The position numbers were made by a program, and so were the translations under genes. The notes beneath the pieces are model-generated. The model searched no databases. It saw only the letters and a program-made list of their open reading frames with translations, and was not told where the DNA came from. 31,671 bases of DNA from Bacteroidales bacterium (lineage in GTDB: Bacteria; Bacteroidota; Bacteroidia; Bacteroidales; Muribaculaceae). The stretch spans positions 1-31,671 of the forward strand of contig SFNC01000010.1 in assembly GCA_004554255.1 (NCBI GenBank). Reading direction: 5' to 3'. How positions within the stretch are numbered: position 1 is the first letter of the stretch; the number at the start of each line of letters is the position of its first letter. Positions 1 through 8,360 of this stretch are shown here, piece after piece.

Positions 1-91
1 ACATGAAGAAAGTAAGCAAAAGAACGGTCACGTCACTCATTGCCGTCATGTCAATGAGGGTGCTTTTCTTTTTAATTTTTACTTTTCCCAT
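1..91 (-). CDS. exbD: ExbD-family biopolymer transporter, N-terminus only (runs off the window)
   Basis: The first 30 codons are present. They begin at an ATG (complement of 89-91) with MGKVKIKKKSTLIDMTAMSD, followed by a hydrophobic stretch TVLLLTFFM that leaves the window. A basic cytoplasmic tail, then a D-M-T-x-M-S-D motif at the start of the single membrane helix, is the ExbD/TolR signature, and the Asp in this region is the proton-carrying residue in the family. It lies 45 nt downstream of exbB on the same strand, so the two almost certainly form one operon that uses the proton gradient to drive TonB-dependent outer-membrane uptake. Only the start is visible, so its length and whether further exbD or tonB genes follow cannot be judged. 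Confidence 0.85.
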   Translation of the reverse strand, partial: MGKVKIKKKSTLIDMTAMSDVTVLLLTFFM

Positions 92-136
92 ATTTACTTA
101 TTTTAAAGATGAATGGTTAAAACGGGTAAACAGGGA

Positions 137-1021
137 TTAGTGAGTGGCCTGGAATGTCTGCACGATAGAGAAACCAATCTCGTCGATAGCGTAGGTGAGG
201 TTGTCGATCTTGTTAGTGTAGTAGTTGTAGAAGATAACAGCGAAAGCACCGGTTGCGATACCGAAGGCGGTGTTCACAAGTGCCTCAGAGATACCTACAG
301 ACAGTTCGGTAGAGTCAACGGCACCGCCGCCACCACCGAGAGCAGAGAATGATTTGATCATACCAAGCACAGTACCGAGCAGACCGACGAGGGTACCGAG
401 AGTAGTCATGGTAGCCACGATGGGGAGGTTCTGCTGGAGAGCGGGCATTTCCAGAGCGGTAGCTTCTTCAACCTCTTTCTGCAGAGTAGCTACTTTCTGT
501 TCTTTGGTAAGAGTGGTGTTTTTGTCCATTTCCTCGTAGCGAACGAGAGCGGCAGCAACTACAGCTGCAACAGAGCCTTTCTGGTTTTTGCAGAGTTTCT
601 GTGCACCGGCGATGTCGTTTTTCTGGAGGCAGTTTTTAACACCCTGAACGAATTTAGCGATGTTGCCTTTACCTTTAGCGGCGTTGAGCGCGATACCGCG
701 TTCGATAGCCAGAACGATAACGGTGAGGAAGAGAGTCTGAAGAATAGGAACGATGATACCGCCTTTGAAGATGGTAGCGATCAGCGAGCCGTCCTTGGGA
801 GTAGATTCGCCGTCAAAGAACCACATTGAGATGGGGGCTTCGCCTTCAAACTCAAAGTATTTGGGGTTACCGAAGAAGAAGAGAGAGAGAAGGATTGCTA
901 CTACGAGGCAGCAAACAATCACCCACGAGGCATTTTTGATGCCGGGAGCGTTAGACTTTTGTTTTTTCGGAGCTGCGGCCGCGGGGGCTTTAGCTGCGTT
1001 TACAGGCTTTTGAGCTTCCAT
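137..1021 (-). CDS. exbB: ExbB/TolQ/MotA-family proton channel protein
   Basis: This 294-residue inner-membrane protein has a cytoplasmic N-tail rich in Ala, Pro and Lys (residues 1-30). A membrane helix follows near 33-53, a second near 88-108, and then a long cytoplasmic helical loop. Two C-terminal helices (about 200-225 and 240-270) carry the small-residue-rich MotA/TolQ/ExbB signature, TTLGTLVGLLGTVLGMIKSF and SEALVNTAFGIATGAFAVIF. In the family it forms a pentamer around ExbD and passes protons to energise TonB. The extra N-terminal helix and tail are usual for Bacteroidota ExbB and make it longer than the E. coli protein. The ATG at 1021 is used because no plausible start lies upstream before the promoter, which leaves a leader of about 156 nt. 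It is followed by exbD. Confidence 0.92.
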   Translation of the reverse strand: MEAQKPVNAAKAPAAAAPKKQKSNAPGIKNASWVIVCCLVVAILLSLFFFGNPKYFEFEGEAPISMWFFDGESTPKDGSLIATIFKGGIIVPILQTLFLTVIVLAIERGIALNAAKGKGNIAKFVQGVKNCLQKNDIAGAQKLCKNQKGSVAAVVAAALVRYEEMDKNTTLTKEQKVATLQKEVEEATALEMPALQQNLPIVATMTTLGTLVGLLGTVLGMIKSFSALGGGGGAVDSTELSVGISEALVNTAFGIATGAFAVIFYNYYTNKIDNLTYAIDEIGFSIVQTFQATH

Positions 1022-1180
1022 AATTTTAATTGTTGAAAATAAAAATTAAATAATTGTTTATAAAATGATTGATTTGTTAGTAAATTTCTATATCTGTTGT
1101 TTTGTCCGATTGGTTGTGTAGGTCTGTGCAGAGTGTGTTGCTCCTCGCTCGGGCACACGGATTTCTGCAAAAACTGATTG

Positions 1181-1212
1181 CAAAGTTAATTTTTTTGTTT
1201 TAAACCTACAAA
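1181..1212 (-). promoter_or_regulatory. Bacteroidota-type promoter of the exbB-exbD operon
   Basis: On the minus strand a TTTG box (complement of 1209-1212) and a TAACTTTG box (complement of 1181-1188) are separated by 20 nt. This fits the -33/-7 consensus of Bacteroidota primary sigma factor promoters. The predicted start is near 1177, which gives a leader of about 156 nt before exbB. The rest of 1022-1317 is AT-rich and holds no open frame I can support. Confidence 0.7.
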
Positions 1213-1317
1213 ATTTTTAAGGTTTTTTTATGAGGGTTGAGATAGATTTATCTGAAATGTGACAGAAATCATGAATGTTTATATTAATAATTGTGAAAAA
1301 AAAACGCCCAAAAATCA

Positions 1318-3531
1318 TCAATGCCAGGTCTCCGGAGCGTATTTTTGCGCGAGTTCTCGGGCGACTGCCATTGCCGAATCTGAGTCGGCGATGCTGGTGA
1401 ATGTGCCTTCCGGTTTGGGCGAGAAGGCGAAGTCTGTCTCAAACTCAAGGCAGCGTGTCTTGAAGCTGCCTTCGTCGAATTCTTTGCCCGATGCGAGAGC
1501 GTTGTTAATGTCTGTTATGAACATCTCCCAGCGGGGGCGGTAGTACTGCGAAGTTAGTCCGGCCCATGAGCGGTTGGCGTAGTCGTTGAGAATCTGTCCG
1601 GCCTCGCCCCATGTCGTGATAATTGTGCGGGCGTTGGTGCGGTAATATTCTTTTTCGGTGTCGTTGTCGCCGAAGGCTGCTGCGGCATCCACCCATCTGC
1701 CCATGAGGAAAGTGCGGTGGCAGGAGAGCAGGCGGTCCATATCGTCCAGGAGTGTGAGCATGCGCGTGCCGTAGGATTTTGCGCGTGCGGCGTCCTTGGC
1801 CTCGTATGCGGCGGTGAGGCTGTCGCGCAGTTGCCAGAAGTGGTTGCCGATGACTTGCCGGCCCACGTTCACCACGTCGAAGGTCATGGCGTCGGAGGGG
1901 TTGTCTCCGGCGGCCTCCAGCAGGTCTGACCAGCATTTGTACAAACGGTCGTTGTCGTAGTTATAGAGTGCTTTGGTGTATTTGTTGCCATAACCTTTCA
2001 GCGAGGGGCGTGCGTTGGTGAGGGTTCCCTGTCCGGAGGTGGCGAATCTCTTGTAGATGTCGGAGTACAGGCCGTGCCATGCGCGACGTCCGGCCTCGCT
2101 GGGCGCTCCGGCGCGGCGGTCGGCGTATGCCTGAATCCACAAGCTGTCTTCGGGAACGCCTTCCCATGCTTTTTCAAAAACATATTCGTACATGAGCGGG
2201 TTTACGTCCATGCCCTCCAGGGTGGATCCGATACCGCTGAAGTTTGAGCCGCCTTTGGCGAGGACGTTGTCAATCTTGGTGCGGGTGTCGCGAATGTCGC
2301 CGGCGAGCATGGTGTTGCCGCCAAAGTTGCCGAGGTAGCACCAGATGTAAGGCTGTCCGTAGTACGACTCGGTGCGCTTCCACACCTCGGCGCGGTCGCA
2401 GTAGTAGTCCAGGAGAATGAGGCGGTCGGAGGGAACGGCGGTGATGAATGCCTTAATGCACTCGGGCTTCCATTTCTTGGATGCGTAGTAGAACAGCCAA
2501 GTCATCTGCAGCCATACCGCGTCGGGGTCGGCCTGCTGCAGGGTCTGATACATGTGTTTTCCGGCTTTGGCAAGGAACTCGGGCTCCCAGCTTGGCGGGT
2601 CAACTTCATTGAACGGGTCAAGGCCGTATATATGGTCTGTGCCGTACAGGCGTGTCTGTTCGTCCAGGAAAAGTTTCTGAATCTTGGGGAATAGGGGATC
2701 GTTGGGGTCCAGGAAGTACGAGCGGTATTCATCGCGGAACTCGCCCCACTGTGTCATTTTGGTAATCTTGGCATCGGGGAATTTTTCGGCAAGGGCCCGG
2801 GGGACGTGTCCGGCAAAAGCGGGCAGTACGGGCTTCATGCCCAGCTCACGTTCGCGGTCTACTATATGTCTCTGTAAATCAGCCTGATGCTTGTGCCAGC
2901 TCTGAGGGATGTTACCCTGGAATCTGTCCATGTTGGTCATTCTGTGCCAGGGCAGGTGTGCCGGGCCGGTGAAGTATGCGTCTATCTCCTTGGGGTTCAG
3001 GCCTATCTGCTGCCACACATTGCGCCATACGGCCTCCTGTCCGGTAATGGCCAGCGGCAGGGTTACGCCGTGTATCGCCATCCAGTCTATGAGGCGCTCC
3101 CAGTCGGCCCACTGCCACCAGGGCATAGTGTATCCGTAGGTGCAGTAGTTAAGGAAAAAGCGGTTTTTTACAAGCGCGCTGTGGCGTACCTTTTTGTCTA
3201 CGACAGGCATTTTTGCGGGCAACGCTATGGGGTCGTCCTTGTACCATGATATATTGGCGTTGCAGTAATACTTGAGATAATGGCCGAGACCCACTGCCAT
3301 GGAGTTTATGTTGTTGCCACGGATGGCGAGCATGGGGCCGTTCTGCTCAATCTCGTAGACGTCGGTGCTGTCCGGTGCGTCTATGGTTTCGAACGAAATG
3401 TTAGCGGCATATTCGGGTGCCAGGCGTTGTGCGAGTCTTTTTGCACTTTCTGTGTCCTTATTTGCATGTAACGGTGTGATAGCTACGGCAAAAAGCGCGA
3501 AAAAAACAAAGATAAATCGTAGATTTTTCAT
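1318..3531 (-). CDS. Secreted alpha-N-acetylglucosaminidase, glycoside hydrolase family 89
   Basis: This 737-residue protein opens with a signal peptide (MKNLRFIFVFFALFAVAITP, likely cleaved after LHA). It is collinear with the NAGLU/GH89 family along its length: a small N-terminal domain, the catalytic barrel with NYCTYGYTMPWWQWADWERL, and an all-helical C-terminal domain. The two family catalytic acids are visible: Glu309 in YGLDPFNEVDPPS and Glu439 in GIGSTLEGMD. These sit almost where human NAGLU has them. GH89 enzymes remove terminal alpha-linked GlcNAc, as in gastric mucin or heparan sulfate, so a host-glycan foraging role in the periplasm or outside is inferred. A GTG six codons upstream is rejected because it overlaps the promoter -7 box. 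No SusC/SusD pair is adjacent. Confidence 0.92.
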   Translation of the reverse strand: MKNLRFIFVFFALFAVAITPLHANKDTESAKRLAQRLAPEYAANISFETIDAPDSTDVYEIEQNGPMLAIRGNNINSMAVGLGHYLKYYCNANISWYKDDPIALPAKMPVVDKKVRHSALVKNRFFLNYCTYGYTMPWWQWADWERLIDWMAIHGVTLPLAITGQEAVWRNVWQQIGLNPKEIDAYFTGPAHLPWHRMTNMDRFQGNIPQSWHKHQADLQRHIVDRERELGMKPVLPAFAGHVPRALAEKFPDAKITKMTQWGEFRDEYRSYFLDPNDPLFPKIQKLFLDEQTRLYGTDHIYGLDPFNEVDPPSWEPEFLAKAGKHMYQTLQQADPDAVWLQMTWLFYYASKKWKPECIKAFITAVPSDRLILLDYYCDRAEVWKRTESYYGQPYIWCYLGNFGGNTMLAGDIRDTRTKIDNVLAKGGSNFSGIGSTLEGMDVNPLMYEYVFEKAWEGVPEDSLWIQAYADRRAGAPSEAGRRAWHGLYSDIYKRFATSGQGTLTNARPSLKGYGNKYTKALYNYDNDRLYKCWSDLLEAAGDNPSDAMTFDVVNVGRQVIGNHFWQLRDSLTAAYEAKDAARAKSYGTRMLTLLDDMDRLLSCHRTFLMGRWVDAAAAFGDNDTEKEYYRTNARTIITTWGEAGQILNDYANRSWAGLTSQYYRPRWEMFITDINNALASGKEFDEGSFKTRCLEFETDFAFSPKPEGTFTSIADSDSAMAVARELAQKYAPETWH

Positions 3532-3548
3532 GATAATGATATTTTTCA

Positions 3549-3556
3549 CAAAGTTA
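3549..3556 (-). promoter_or_regulatory. -7 box upstream of the GH89 gene
   Basis: The complement of 3549-3556 is TAACTTTG, a perfect Bacteroidota -7 box. It places the transcript start near 3545 and gives a leader of about 14 nt to the ATG at 3531. No clear TTTG box is seen at the usual spacing. The box decides the start codon, because a GTG at 3549 would lie partly in the promoter. Confidence 0.55.
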
Positions 3557-3661
3557 TAAAAATAAATTGAAACATTATGTTGCGAAATAGGAAAAAAACC
3601 GTATATTTTAATTTATGTGTAATTTAATGAAAAAATGTGGTGAGAATTGGATAAATATTCT

Positions 3662-3669
3662 TAACTTTG
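3662..3669 (+). promoter_or_regulatory. -7 box of the nqr operon promoter
   Basis: TAACTTTG matches the Bacteroidota -7 consensus. The best -33 candidate is a weak TGTG at 3636-3639, 22 nt upstream. The predicted start near 3673 leaves a leader of about 53 nt. An 8-bp stem (3674-3681 with 3688-3695, one G-U pair, 6-nt loop) would form at the extreme 5' end of the mRNA. Confidence 0.6.
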
Positions 3670-3725
3670 CGGAGCGTGTGCAGAAAGGCGCACGCCCCAC
3701 ATAACGCATACACAGAAAAAAGTAA

Positions 3726-5054
3726 ATGGAACTAAAGATTAAAAAAGGCCTTGATTTACCTATTGCCGGCGTAGTTACCGACGATGCCCCAAAGGCCGTG
3801 CCCGTGCAACGGGTGGCTGTTGTTCCCGATGATTTTCCGGGTTTTGTGCCCAAAGTTGATGTCCGGGAAGGCGACGCTGTAAGGGCCGGACAGGCGCTTA
3901 TGCACAACAAGGGTTGCGAGTCAGTAAAGCTTGTGAGCCCTGTTAGCGGTACCATAGCCGCAGTGGTTCGCGGCGAGCGTCGCAAGGTACTGCGTATAGA
4001 GATAGAAGTCAGCGGCAATGACGCTGCGGAATACAGGCTCCCGGCAGATGCCGACGGAGCGGCGGTGGCAGAAGTGCTGGCCGAGTCGGGCCTGCTGGCC
4101 ATGATGCGTCAGCGCCCGTACGATATAGTGCCGAATCCCGCAGATCGTCCGCGCGATATATTTGTAACCGCTTTCGATTCCGCGCCTTTGGCCGTAAGTC
4201 ATAAGTTCACTGCGGAGCAGGCCGCGACAATGGCTCTTGCTGTCAAGCAGTTAAGGAAGCTTACATCCGGAAATGTCTACATCTCGCGCCGCAATTCGGC
4301 GGATTGTCCGGACGTAGACGGTGCCGTAATGGTGAATGTAGACGGTCCGCATCCGGCAGGCCTTGCAGGCGTGCAGATAGCGAATATCAGGCCGGTAAAC
4401 AAGGGCGAAAAAGTGTGGACACTCAGTGCATACACATTATTAAATATAGGTAACCTGTCCCGGACAGGGAAAATAGATTTCTCCACTGACGTAGCTGTAA
4501 CCGGCCCGGAAGTGGAGAATCCGTTTGTGGCCCGTACTGTTATGGGCGCGGCGGTGGCTCCGCTGTTGTCGGGACATCTGAAACCGGCCGACCATCATCG
4601 CCGCATCATCGCCGGCAATGTGCTTACCGGCGTAAAAGTGGACATGGACGGATTCCTGCACTTCCCTTATACTCAGGTTACTGTCATCGCCGATGGCGAT
4701 GATGTGGACGAGTTTATGGGCTGGGCATCCCTGTCGCCCAAGAAGATGAGCGTTAATCCCTCGTACCCCGGCAGCTGGCTGCATCGCCTGTTCCGCCCGG
4801 ACGCGAGAACGCTCGGTGGCCGTCGTGCCATGATAATGTCCGGCGAATATGACAAGTATGTGCCGATGGACATACTCCCCGAGTATCTGATTAAGGCAGT
4901 GCAGTCGGGCAATATCGACGCCATGGAGCGGCTGGGCATGTACGAGGTCGCCCCGGAGGATTTTGCTCTGGCGGAATATGCCGACTCGTCCAAGCAACCG
5001 CTGCAGCAGATGATACGTCAGGGACTTGATTATCTGCGTAAAGAGGTAGAATAA
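3726..5054 (+). CDS. nqrA: Na+-translocating NADH:quinone reductase subunit A
   Basis: This 442-residue peripheral subunit has no membrane helix. The N-terminal region (about 1-95) has the barrel-sandwich, biotin-carrier-like fold pattern shared with RnfC, visible as the PVQRVAVVPDDFPGFVPKVD stretch and a later SPVSGTIAAVVRGE. The middle contains the conserved HPAGLAGVQIANIRPVNKGE stretch of NqrA. NqrA covers the cytoplasmic face of the complex and is implicated in quinone binding. It is the first gene of a complete nqrABCDEF operon in the standard order, with 25 nt to nqrB. Length and collinearity match the family. Quinone type, presumably menaquinone in this group, is inferred. Confidence 0.96.
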   Translation: MELKIKKGLDLPIAGVVTDDAPKAVPVQRVAVVPDDFPGFVPKVDVREGDAVRAGQALMHNKGCESVKLVSPVSGTIAAVVRGERRKVLRIEIEVSGNDAAEYRLPADADGAAVAEVLAESGLLAMMRQRPYDIVPNPADRPRDIFVTAFDSAPLAVSHKFTAEQAATMALAVKQLRKLTSGNVYISRRNSADCPDVDGAVMVNVDGPHPAGLAGVQIANIRPVNKGEKVWTLSAYTLLNIGNLSRTGKIDFSTDVAVTGPEVENPFVARTVMGAAVAPLLSGHLKPADHHRRIIAGNVLTGVKVDMDGFLHFPYTQVTVIADGDDVDEFMGWASLSPKKMSVNPSYPGSWLHRLFRPDARTLGGRRAMIMSGEYDKYVPMDILPEYLIKAVQSGNIDAMERLGMYEVAPEDFALAEYADSSKQPLQQMIRQGLDYLRKEVE

Positions 5055-5079
5055 CCAAAACCATAGAAAATATAAGACG

Positions 5080-6333
5080 ATGAAATCGTTACGCAAATTG
5101 ATGGATCGCGTCAAGCCGGCTTTTTACGGCGGTAAGCTTAGCTCCTTCCGCTCGGTTTACGACGGCTTTGATACGTTCCTGTTTACGCCGCACTACACTG
5201 CGGGCGTAAATGGCGTGCATGTGCACGACAGTATGGACTCGAAACGTACCATGACTATAGTCATAATAGCGTTGCTGCCATGCTTCTTTTTCGGAATGTA
5301 CAATACCGGTTATCAGCACTGGCTTGCCGCCGGCGAGACTGTGTTCCCTTTCTGGGAGCTGATGCTCTACGGCTTCCTGGCCATACTCCCGATGGTACTC
5401 ACCACATACATCGTGGGCCTCGGGATAGAGTTTATCTCCGCGCAACTGCGGCATGAGGAGATTCAGGAGGGATTCCTGGTGACGGGAATAATCCTGCCGA
5501 TGATTCTGCCGATAGAGACACCGATATGGATGGTTGCCGTGGCAACAGCTTTTGCGGTGATTTTTGCCAAGGAGGTCTTTGGCGGTACCGGCTATAATAT
5601 TGTAAATGTGGCACTTGTGGCACGCGCATTCCTGTTCTTTGCTTATCCGGCCAAAATGTCCGGCGACAAGGTCTTTGTGGCAACGGAGCAGATTCTCGGC
5701 GTGGGTCCCAAGGTTGCCGACGGTTTCACATGCGCGACTCCGCTGGGGCAGATAGCCACGGCAAGCGGCGGTGATTTCACCGTTACCGGCATAGACCAGC
5801 ATGCCATCTCGGCTTCGGACGCCTTCTGGGGCCTCATCCCCGGCTCGTTCGGCGAGACATCGGTATTCTGCATACTTATCGGCGCGGCTATACTGTTGCT
5901 TACACGCATAGGTTCATGGCGAATCATGCTGTCGGTGGTGGCCGGAGGCCTGGCAATGGGTTGGATTTCAAATCTTTGCGAGACTCCCACTTATCCCGGG
6001 TCGTACCTTAACCCAGTAGACCAGCTGATGTTCGGAGGTTTTGCTTTCGCAGCAGTGTTTATGGCAACCGACCCCGTGACTGCGGCACGCACCAACACCG
6101 GCAAGTACATTTACGGATTCCTGATAGGCGTTGTGGCTGTGCTGATACGCACTTACAACACCGGCTATCCCGAGGGAGCCATGCTCGCTGTGCTGCTGAT
6201 GAATGTTTTCGCACCTCTGATAGACTGGTGTGTGGTGCAGGCCAATGTGCGCCGCCGCATGCGCAGGCTTACCAATGTTGAAAATCAGCTGGATGCAGTT
6301 GAGGATAACAAAGAAGCAAAGGAGGGCGAATAA
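5080..6333 (+). CDS. nqrB: Na+-translocating NADH:quinone reductase subunit B
   Basis: This 417-residue polytopic membrane subunit has about ten hydrophobic helices, for example FWELMLYGFLAILPMVLTTY. It carries the site where ApbE attaches FMN through a phosphodiester to threonine, here D214-G-F-T-C-A-T220, so Thr220 is the expected acceptor. The usual motif is Dxx(S/T)GAT, and a Cys replaces the Gly. NqrB provides the main sodium path and also binds riboflavin in characterised enzymes. The last 20 residues are polar and charged and hold a GGAGG stretch that serves as ribosome site for nqrC, which starts one base after the stop. No apbE gene is in the window, so the flavin transferase must be encoded elsewhere. 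Confidence 0.96.
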   Translation: MKSLRKLMDRVKPAFYGGKLSSFRSVYDGFDTFLFTPHYTAGVNGVHVHDSMDSKRTMTIVIIALLPCFFFGMYNTGYQHWLAAGETVFPFWELMLYGFLAILPMVLTTYIVGLGIEFISAQLRHEEIQEGFLVTGIILPMILPIETPIWMVAVATAFAVIFAKEVFGGTGYNIVNVALVARAFLFFAYPAKMSGDKVFVATEQILGVGPKVADGFTCATPLGQIATASGGDFTVTGIDQHAISASDAFWGLIPGSFGETSVFCILIGAAILLLTRIGSWRIMLSVVAGGLAMGWISNLCETPTYPGSYLNPVDQLMFGGFAFAAVFMATDPVTAARTNTGKYIYGFLIGVVAVLIRTYNTGYPEGAMLAVLLMNVFAPLIDWCVVQANVRRRMRRLTNVENQLDAVEDNKEAKEGE

Positions 6334-6334
6334 G

Positions 6335-7042
6335 ATGAAAAAGCAAAGTAATCTGTACACTATATTATATATTGTAGTGATAGTGATATTGGTGGGCGCG
6401 GCGCTTGCCGTAACGTCAATGTCGCTGAAAGACCGCCAGACCGAGAACGCCAACGCCGACAAGATGAAGCAGATACTTGCATCGGTGCATATAACCGTTC
6501 CGGAGGGCGAGAAAGTTAGTGATGTCTTCGGCCGTTATATCACGGCGCAGACCGTTGTGAACTCCGAAGGACAAGTAATCGGCGAAGACGCATTTGCTGT
6601 TAATGTCCAGGAGCAGAGCAAGATAAAGGATGTTGCCAAACGCAGTCTGCCCGTCTATATCTGCAATCTTGGCGAGAAAGGCACAAAATACATAATCCCG
6701 GTATACGGCTCCGGACTTTGGGGCCCGATATGGGGATATGTGGCTGTAGACAGTGACGGAAGCACTGTTTATGGAGCGTTTTTCGCACACCAGGGCGAGA
6801 CCCCGGGCCTCGGTGCCGAGATTGAAAAGCCTCATTTCCAGAAACAGTTCCGGGACAAGCACCTGTTCAAGGACGGTCGCTATCTGCCTATCGCTGTGGT
6901 GAAAAAAGGCCAGCAGCCGGCAAACGGTGAGGATTATGTGGACGGAATTTCCGGCGGCACAATTACCAGTAAAGGTGTAGGTGCGATGCTCAGCGACTGC
7001 CTCACCCCGTACAAGGCCTATCTCGAGAGTATTAAACGGTAA
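6335..7042 (+). CDS. nqrC: Na+-translocating NADH:quinone reductase subunit C
   Basis: This 235-residue subunit has one N-terminal membrane helix (about 8-28, YTILYIVVIVILVGAALAVT) and a large periplasmic FMN-binding domain. The flavinylation motif is D203-G-I-S-G-G-T209, so Thr209 should carry the covalent FMN. The classic form is SGAT, and here the Ala is Gly. The stretch GSGLWGPIWGYVAV is typical of the FMN-binding domain shared with RnfG. The ATG at 6335 is chosen because it gives the membrane helix at the N-terminus and has a good GGAGG site 10-15 nt upstream. Longer upstream frames overlap nqrB without homology-like content. Confidence 0.95.
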   Translation: MKKQSNLYTILYIVVIVILVGAALAVTSMSLKDRQTENANADKMKQILASVHITVPEGEKVSDVFGRYITAQTVVNSEGQVIGEDAFAVNVQEQSKIKDVAKRSLPVYICNLGEKGTKYIIPVYGSGLWGPIWGYVAVDSDGSTVYGAFFAHQGETPGLGAEIEKPHFQKQFRDKHLFKDGRYLPIAVVKKGQQPANGEDYVDGISGGTITSKGVGAMLSDCLTPYKAYLESIKR

Positions 7043-7071
7043 CGTTTCACCCCAATATTCATGTAAATGTT

Positions 7072-7698
7072 ATGTCAGAAAAGATAAATAACAAAACAGT
7101 ATTGTTCAACCCGTTATCCAAGGACAATCCCGTAATAGTCCAGATATTGGGTATCTGCTCGGCACTTGCCGTCACGGCCAAGGTTGAACCTGCATTGGTT
7201 ATGGGTATGAGCGTTATCGCCGTCCTTGCGTTCTCGTGCGTCATTATTTCGCTGATACGCAAGACAATACCTACCAATATCCGAATCATAGTACAGCTGG
7301 TGGTGATAGCCGGCCTAGTGGTAATTGTGAATCAGCTGTTGCAGGCGTACGCATACGATGTGAGCAAGCAGCTGTCGGTGTTTATTGGTCTGATAATCAC
7401 CAACTGTATCCTTATGGGACGCCTGGAGGCATTTGCCATGAGTAACAAGCCGTGGCCGTCGTTCCTTGACGGTGTGGGCAATGGCCTGGGATATGCCATA
7501 ATACTTGTGATAGTGGCGTTTTTCCGTGAGCTCCTGGGCAGCGGCACACTCTTCAACTACCCGGTTATACCGGCAAGCTTTTATGATGCGGGATATTCCA
7601 ACAACGGTCTGATGATTCTTCCGCCGATGGCACTGATTGTTGTCGCCTGCATCATCTGGGTGCACCGCGCGCACAACAAAGAACTGCAGGAGAAGTGA
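7072..7698 (+). CDS. nqrD: Na+-translocating NADH:quinone reductase subunit D
   Basis: This 208-residue protein has about six membrane helices. Cys29 (ILGICSALAVT) and Cys112 (IITNCILMGRLEAF) sit at the two half-membrane helix breaks. In solved Nqr and Rnf structures these breaks contribute to a metal centre between NqrD and NqrE. The conserved NCI-x-GR-x-EAFA motif after the second cysteine is present. It lies 29 nt after nqrC and 38 nt before its paralogue nqrE, with inverted membrane topology relative to NqrE expected from the family. Confidence 0.95.
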   Translation: MSEKINNKTVLFNPLSKDNPVIVQILGICSALAVTAKVEPALVMGMSVIAVLAFSCVIISLIRKTIPTNIRIIVQLVVIAGLVVIVNQLLQAYAYDVSKQLSVFIGLIITNCILMGRLEAFAMSNKPWPSFLDGVGNGLGYAIILVIVAFFRELLGSGTLFNYPVIPASFYDAGYSNNGLMILPPMALIVVACIIWVHRAHNKELQEK

Positions 7699-7736
7699 TT
7701 AAGGATGAATAAACGAACAATGAAATAAACAATTCA

Positions 7737-8354
7737 ATGGAAAATTTCAATCTGTTTATACGGTCGATATTCATCGACAATATGATATTCGCCTACTTCC
7801 TGGGCATGTGCTCGTTCCTTGCCGTCAGCAAGAACGTAAAGACAGCTTTCGGCCTGGGTATAGCGGTGACATTCATGTTAACAATAACACTGCCGATCAA
7901 CTATCTGCTCGAGACATACGTATTGCGTCCCGGAGCCATGGCGTGGCTGGGAGCTGAGTATGCCGCTGTAGACCTCAGCTTTCTGTCGCTTATAATGTTT
8001 ATCGCAGTGATAGCGTCCATGACACAGCTTGTGGAGATGGCCGTGGAGAAATACGCCCCGTCGCTGTATGCGTCGCTGGGAATCTTCCTGCCGCTGATAG
8101 CCGTGAACTGCGCAATCCTCGGCGGTTCGCTGTTTATGGAGCAGCGCGATTTCCCGAGCCTCGGCACGTCTATATTCGCCGGCCTTGGCTGGGGAATAGG
8201 CTGGCTGATAGCGATTGTGGCGATAGCGGCAATCCGCGAGCGTCTTGACAGCCACAACAATATTCCGGCACCGTTGCGTGGCATAGGTATAACATTTATC
8301 ATCACTGCCCTCATGGGAATCGCTTTCATGAGTTTCCTTGGCATAAAAATCTGA
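7737..8354 (+). CDS. nqrE: Na+-translocating NADH:quinone reductase subunit E
   Basis: This 205-residue protein with about six membrane helices is the paralogue of NqrD. Cys25 (YFLGMCSFLAVS) and Cys125 (IAVNCAILGGSLFM) are in the positions that, with the NqrD cysteines, bind the intramembrane iron-sulfur centre in known enzymes. The C-terminal helices contain GWGIGWLIAIVAIAAIRERL followed by a final helix. The stop is 6 nt before nqrF, consistent with coupled translation. Confidence 0.95.
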   Translation: MENFNLFIRSIFIDNMIFAYFLGMCSFLAVSKNVKTAFGLGIAVTFMLTITLPINYLLETYVLRPGAMAWLGAEYAAVDLSFLSLIMFIAVIASMTQLVEMAVEKYAPSLYASLGIFLPLIAVNCAILGGSLFMEQRDFPSLGTSIFAGLGWGIGWLIAIVAIAAIRERLDSHNNIPAPLRGIGITFIITALMGIAFMSFLGIKI

Positions 8355-8360
8355 TAAGGC

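Noticed and set aside
3532..3549. An upstream GTG start for the GH89 gene.
   Set aside because: It overlaps the TAACTTTG promoter box. The ATG at 3531 gives a cleaner signal peptide and a short leader.
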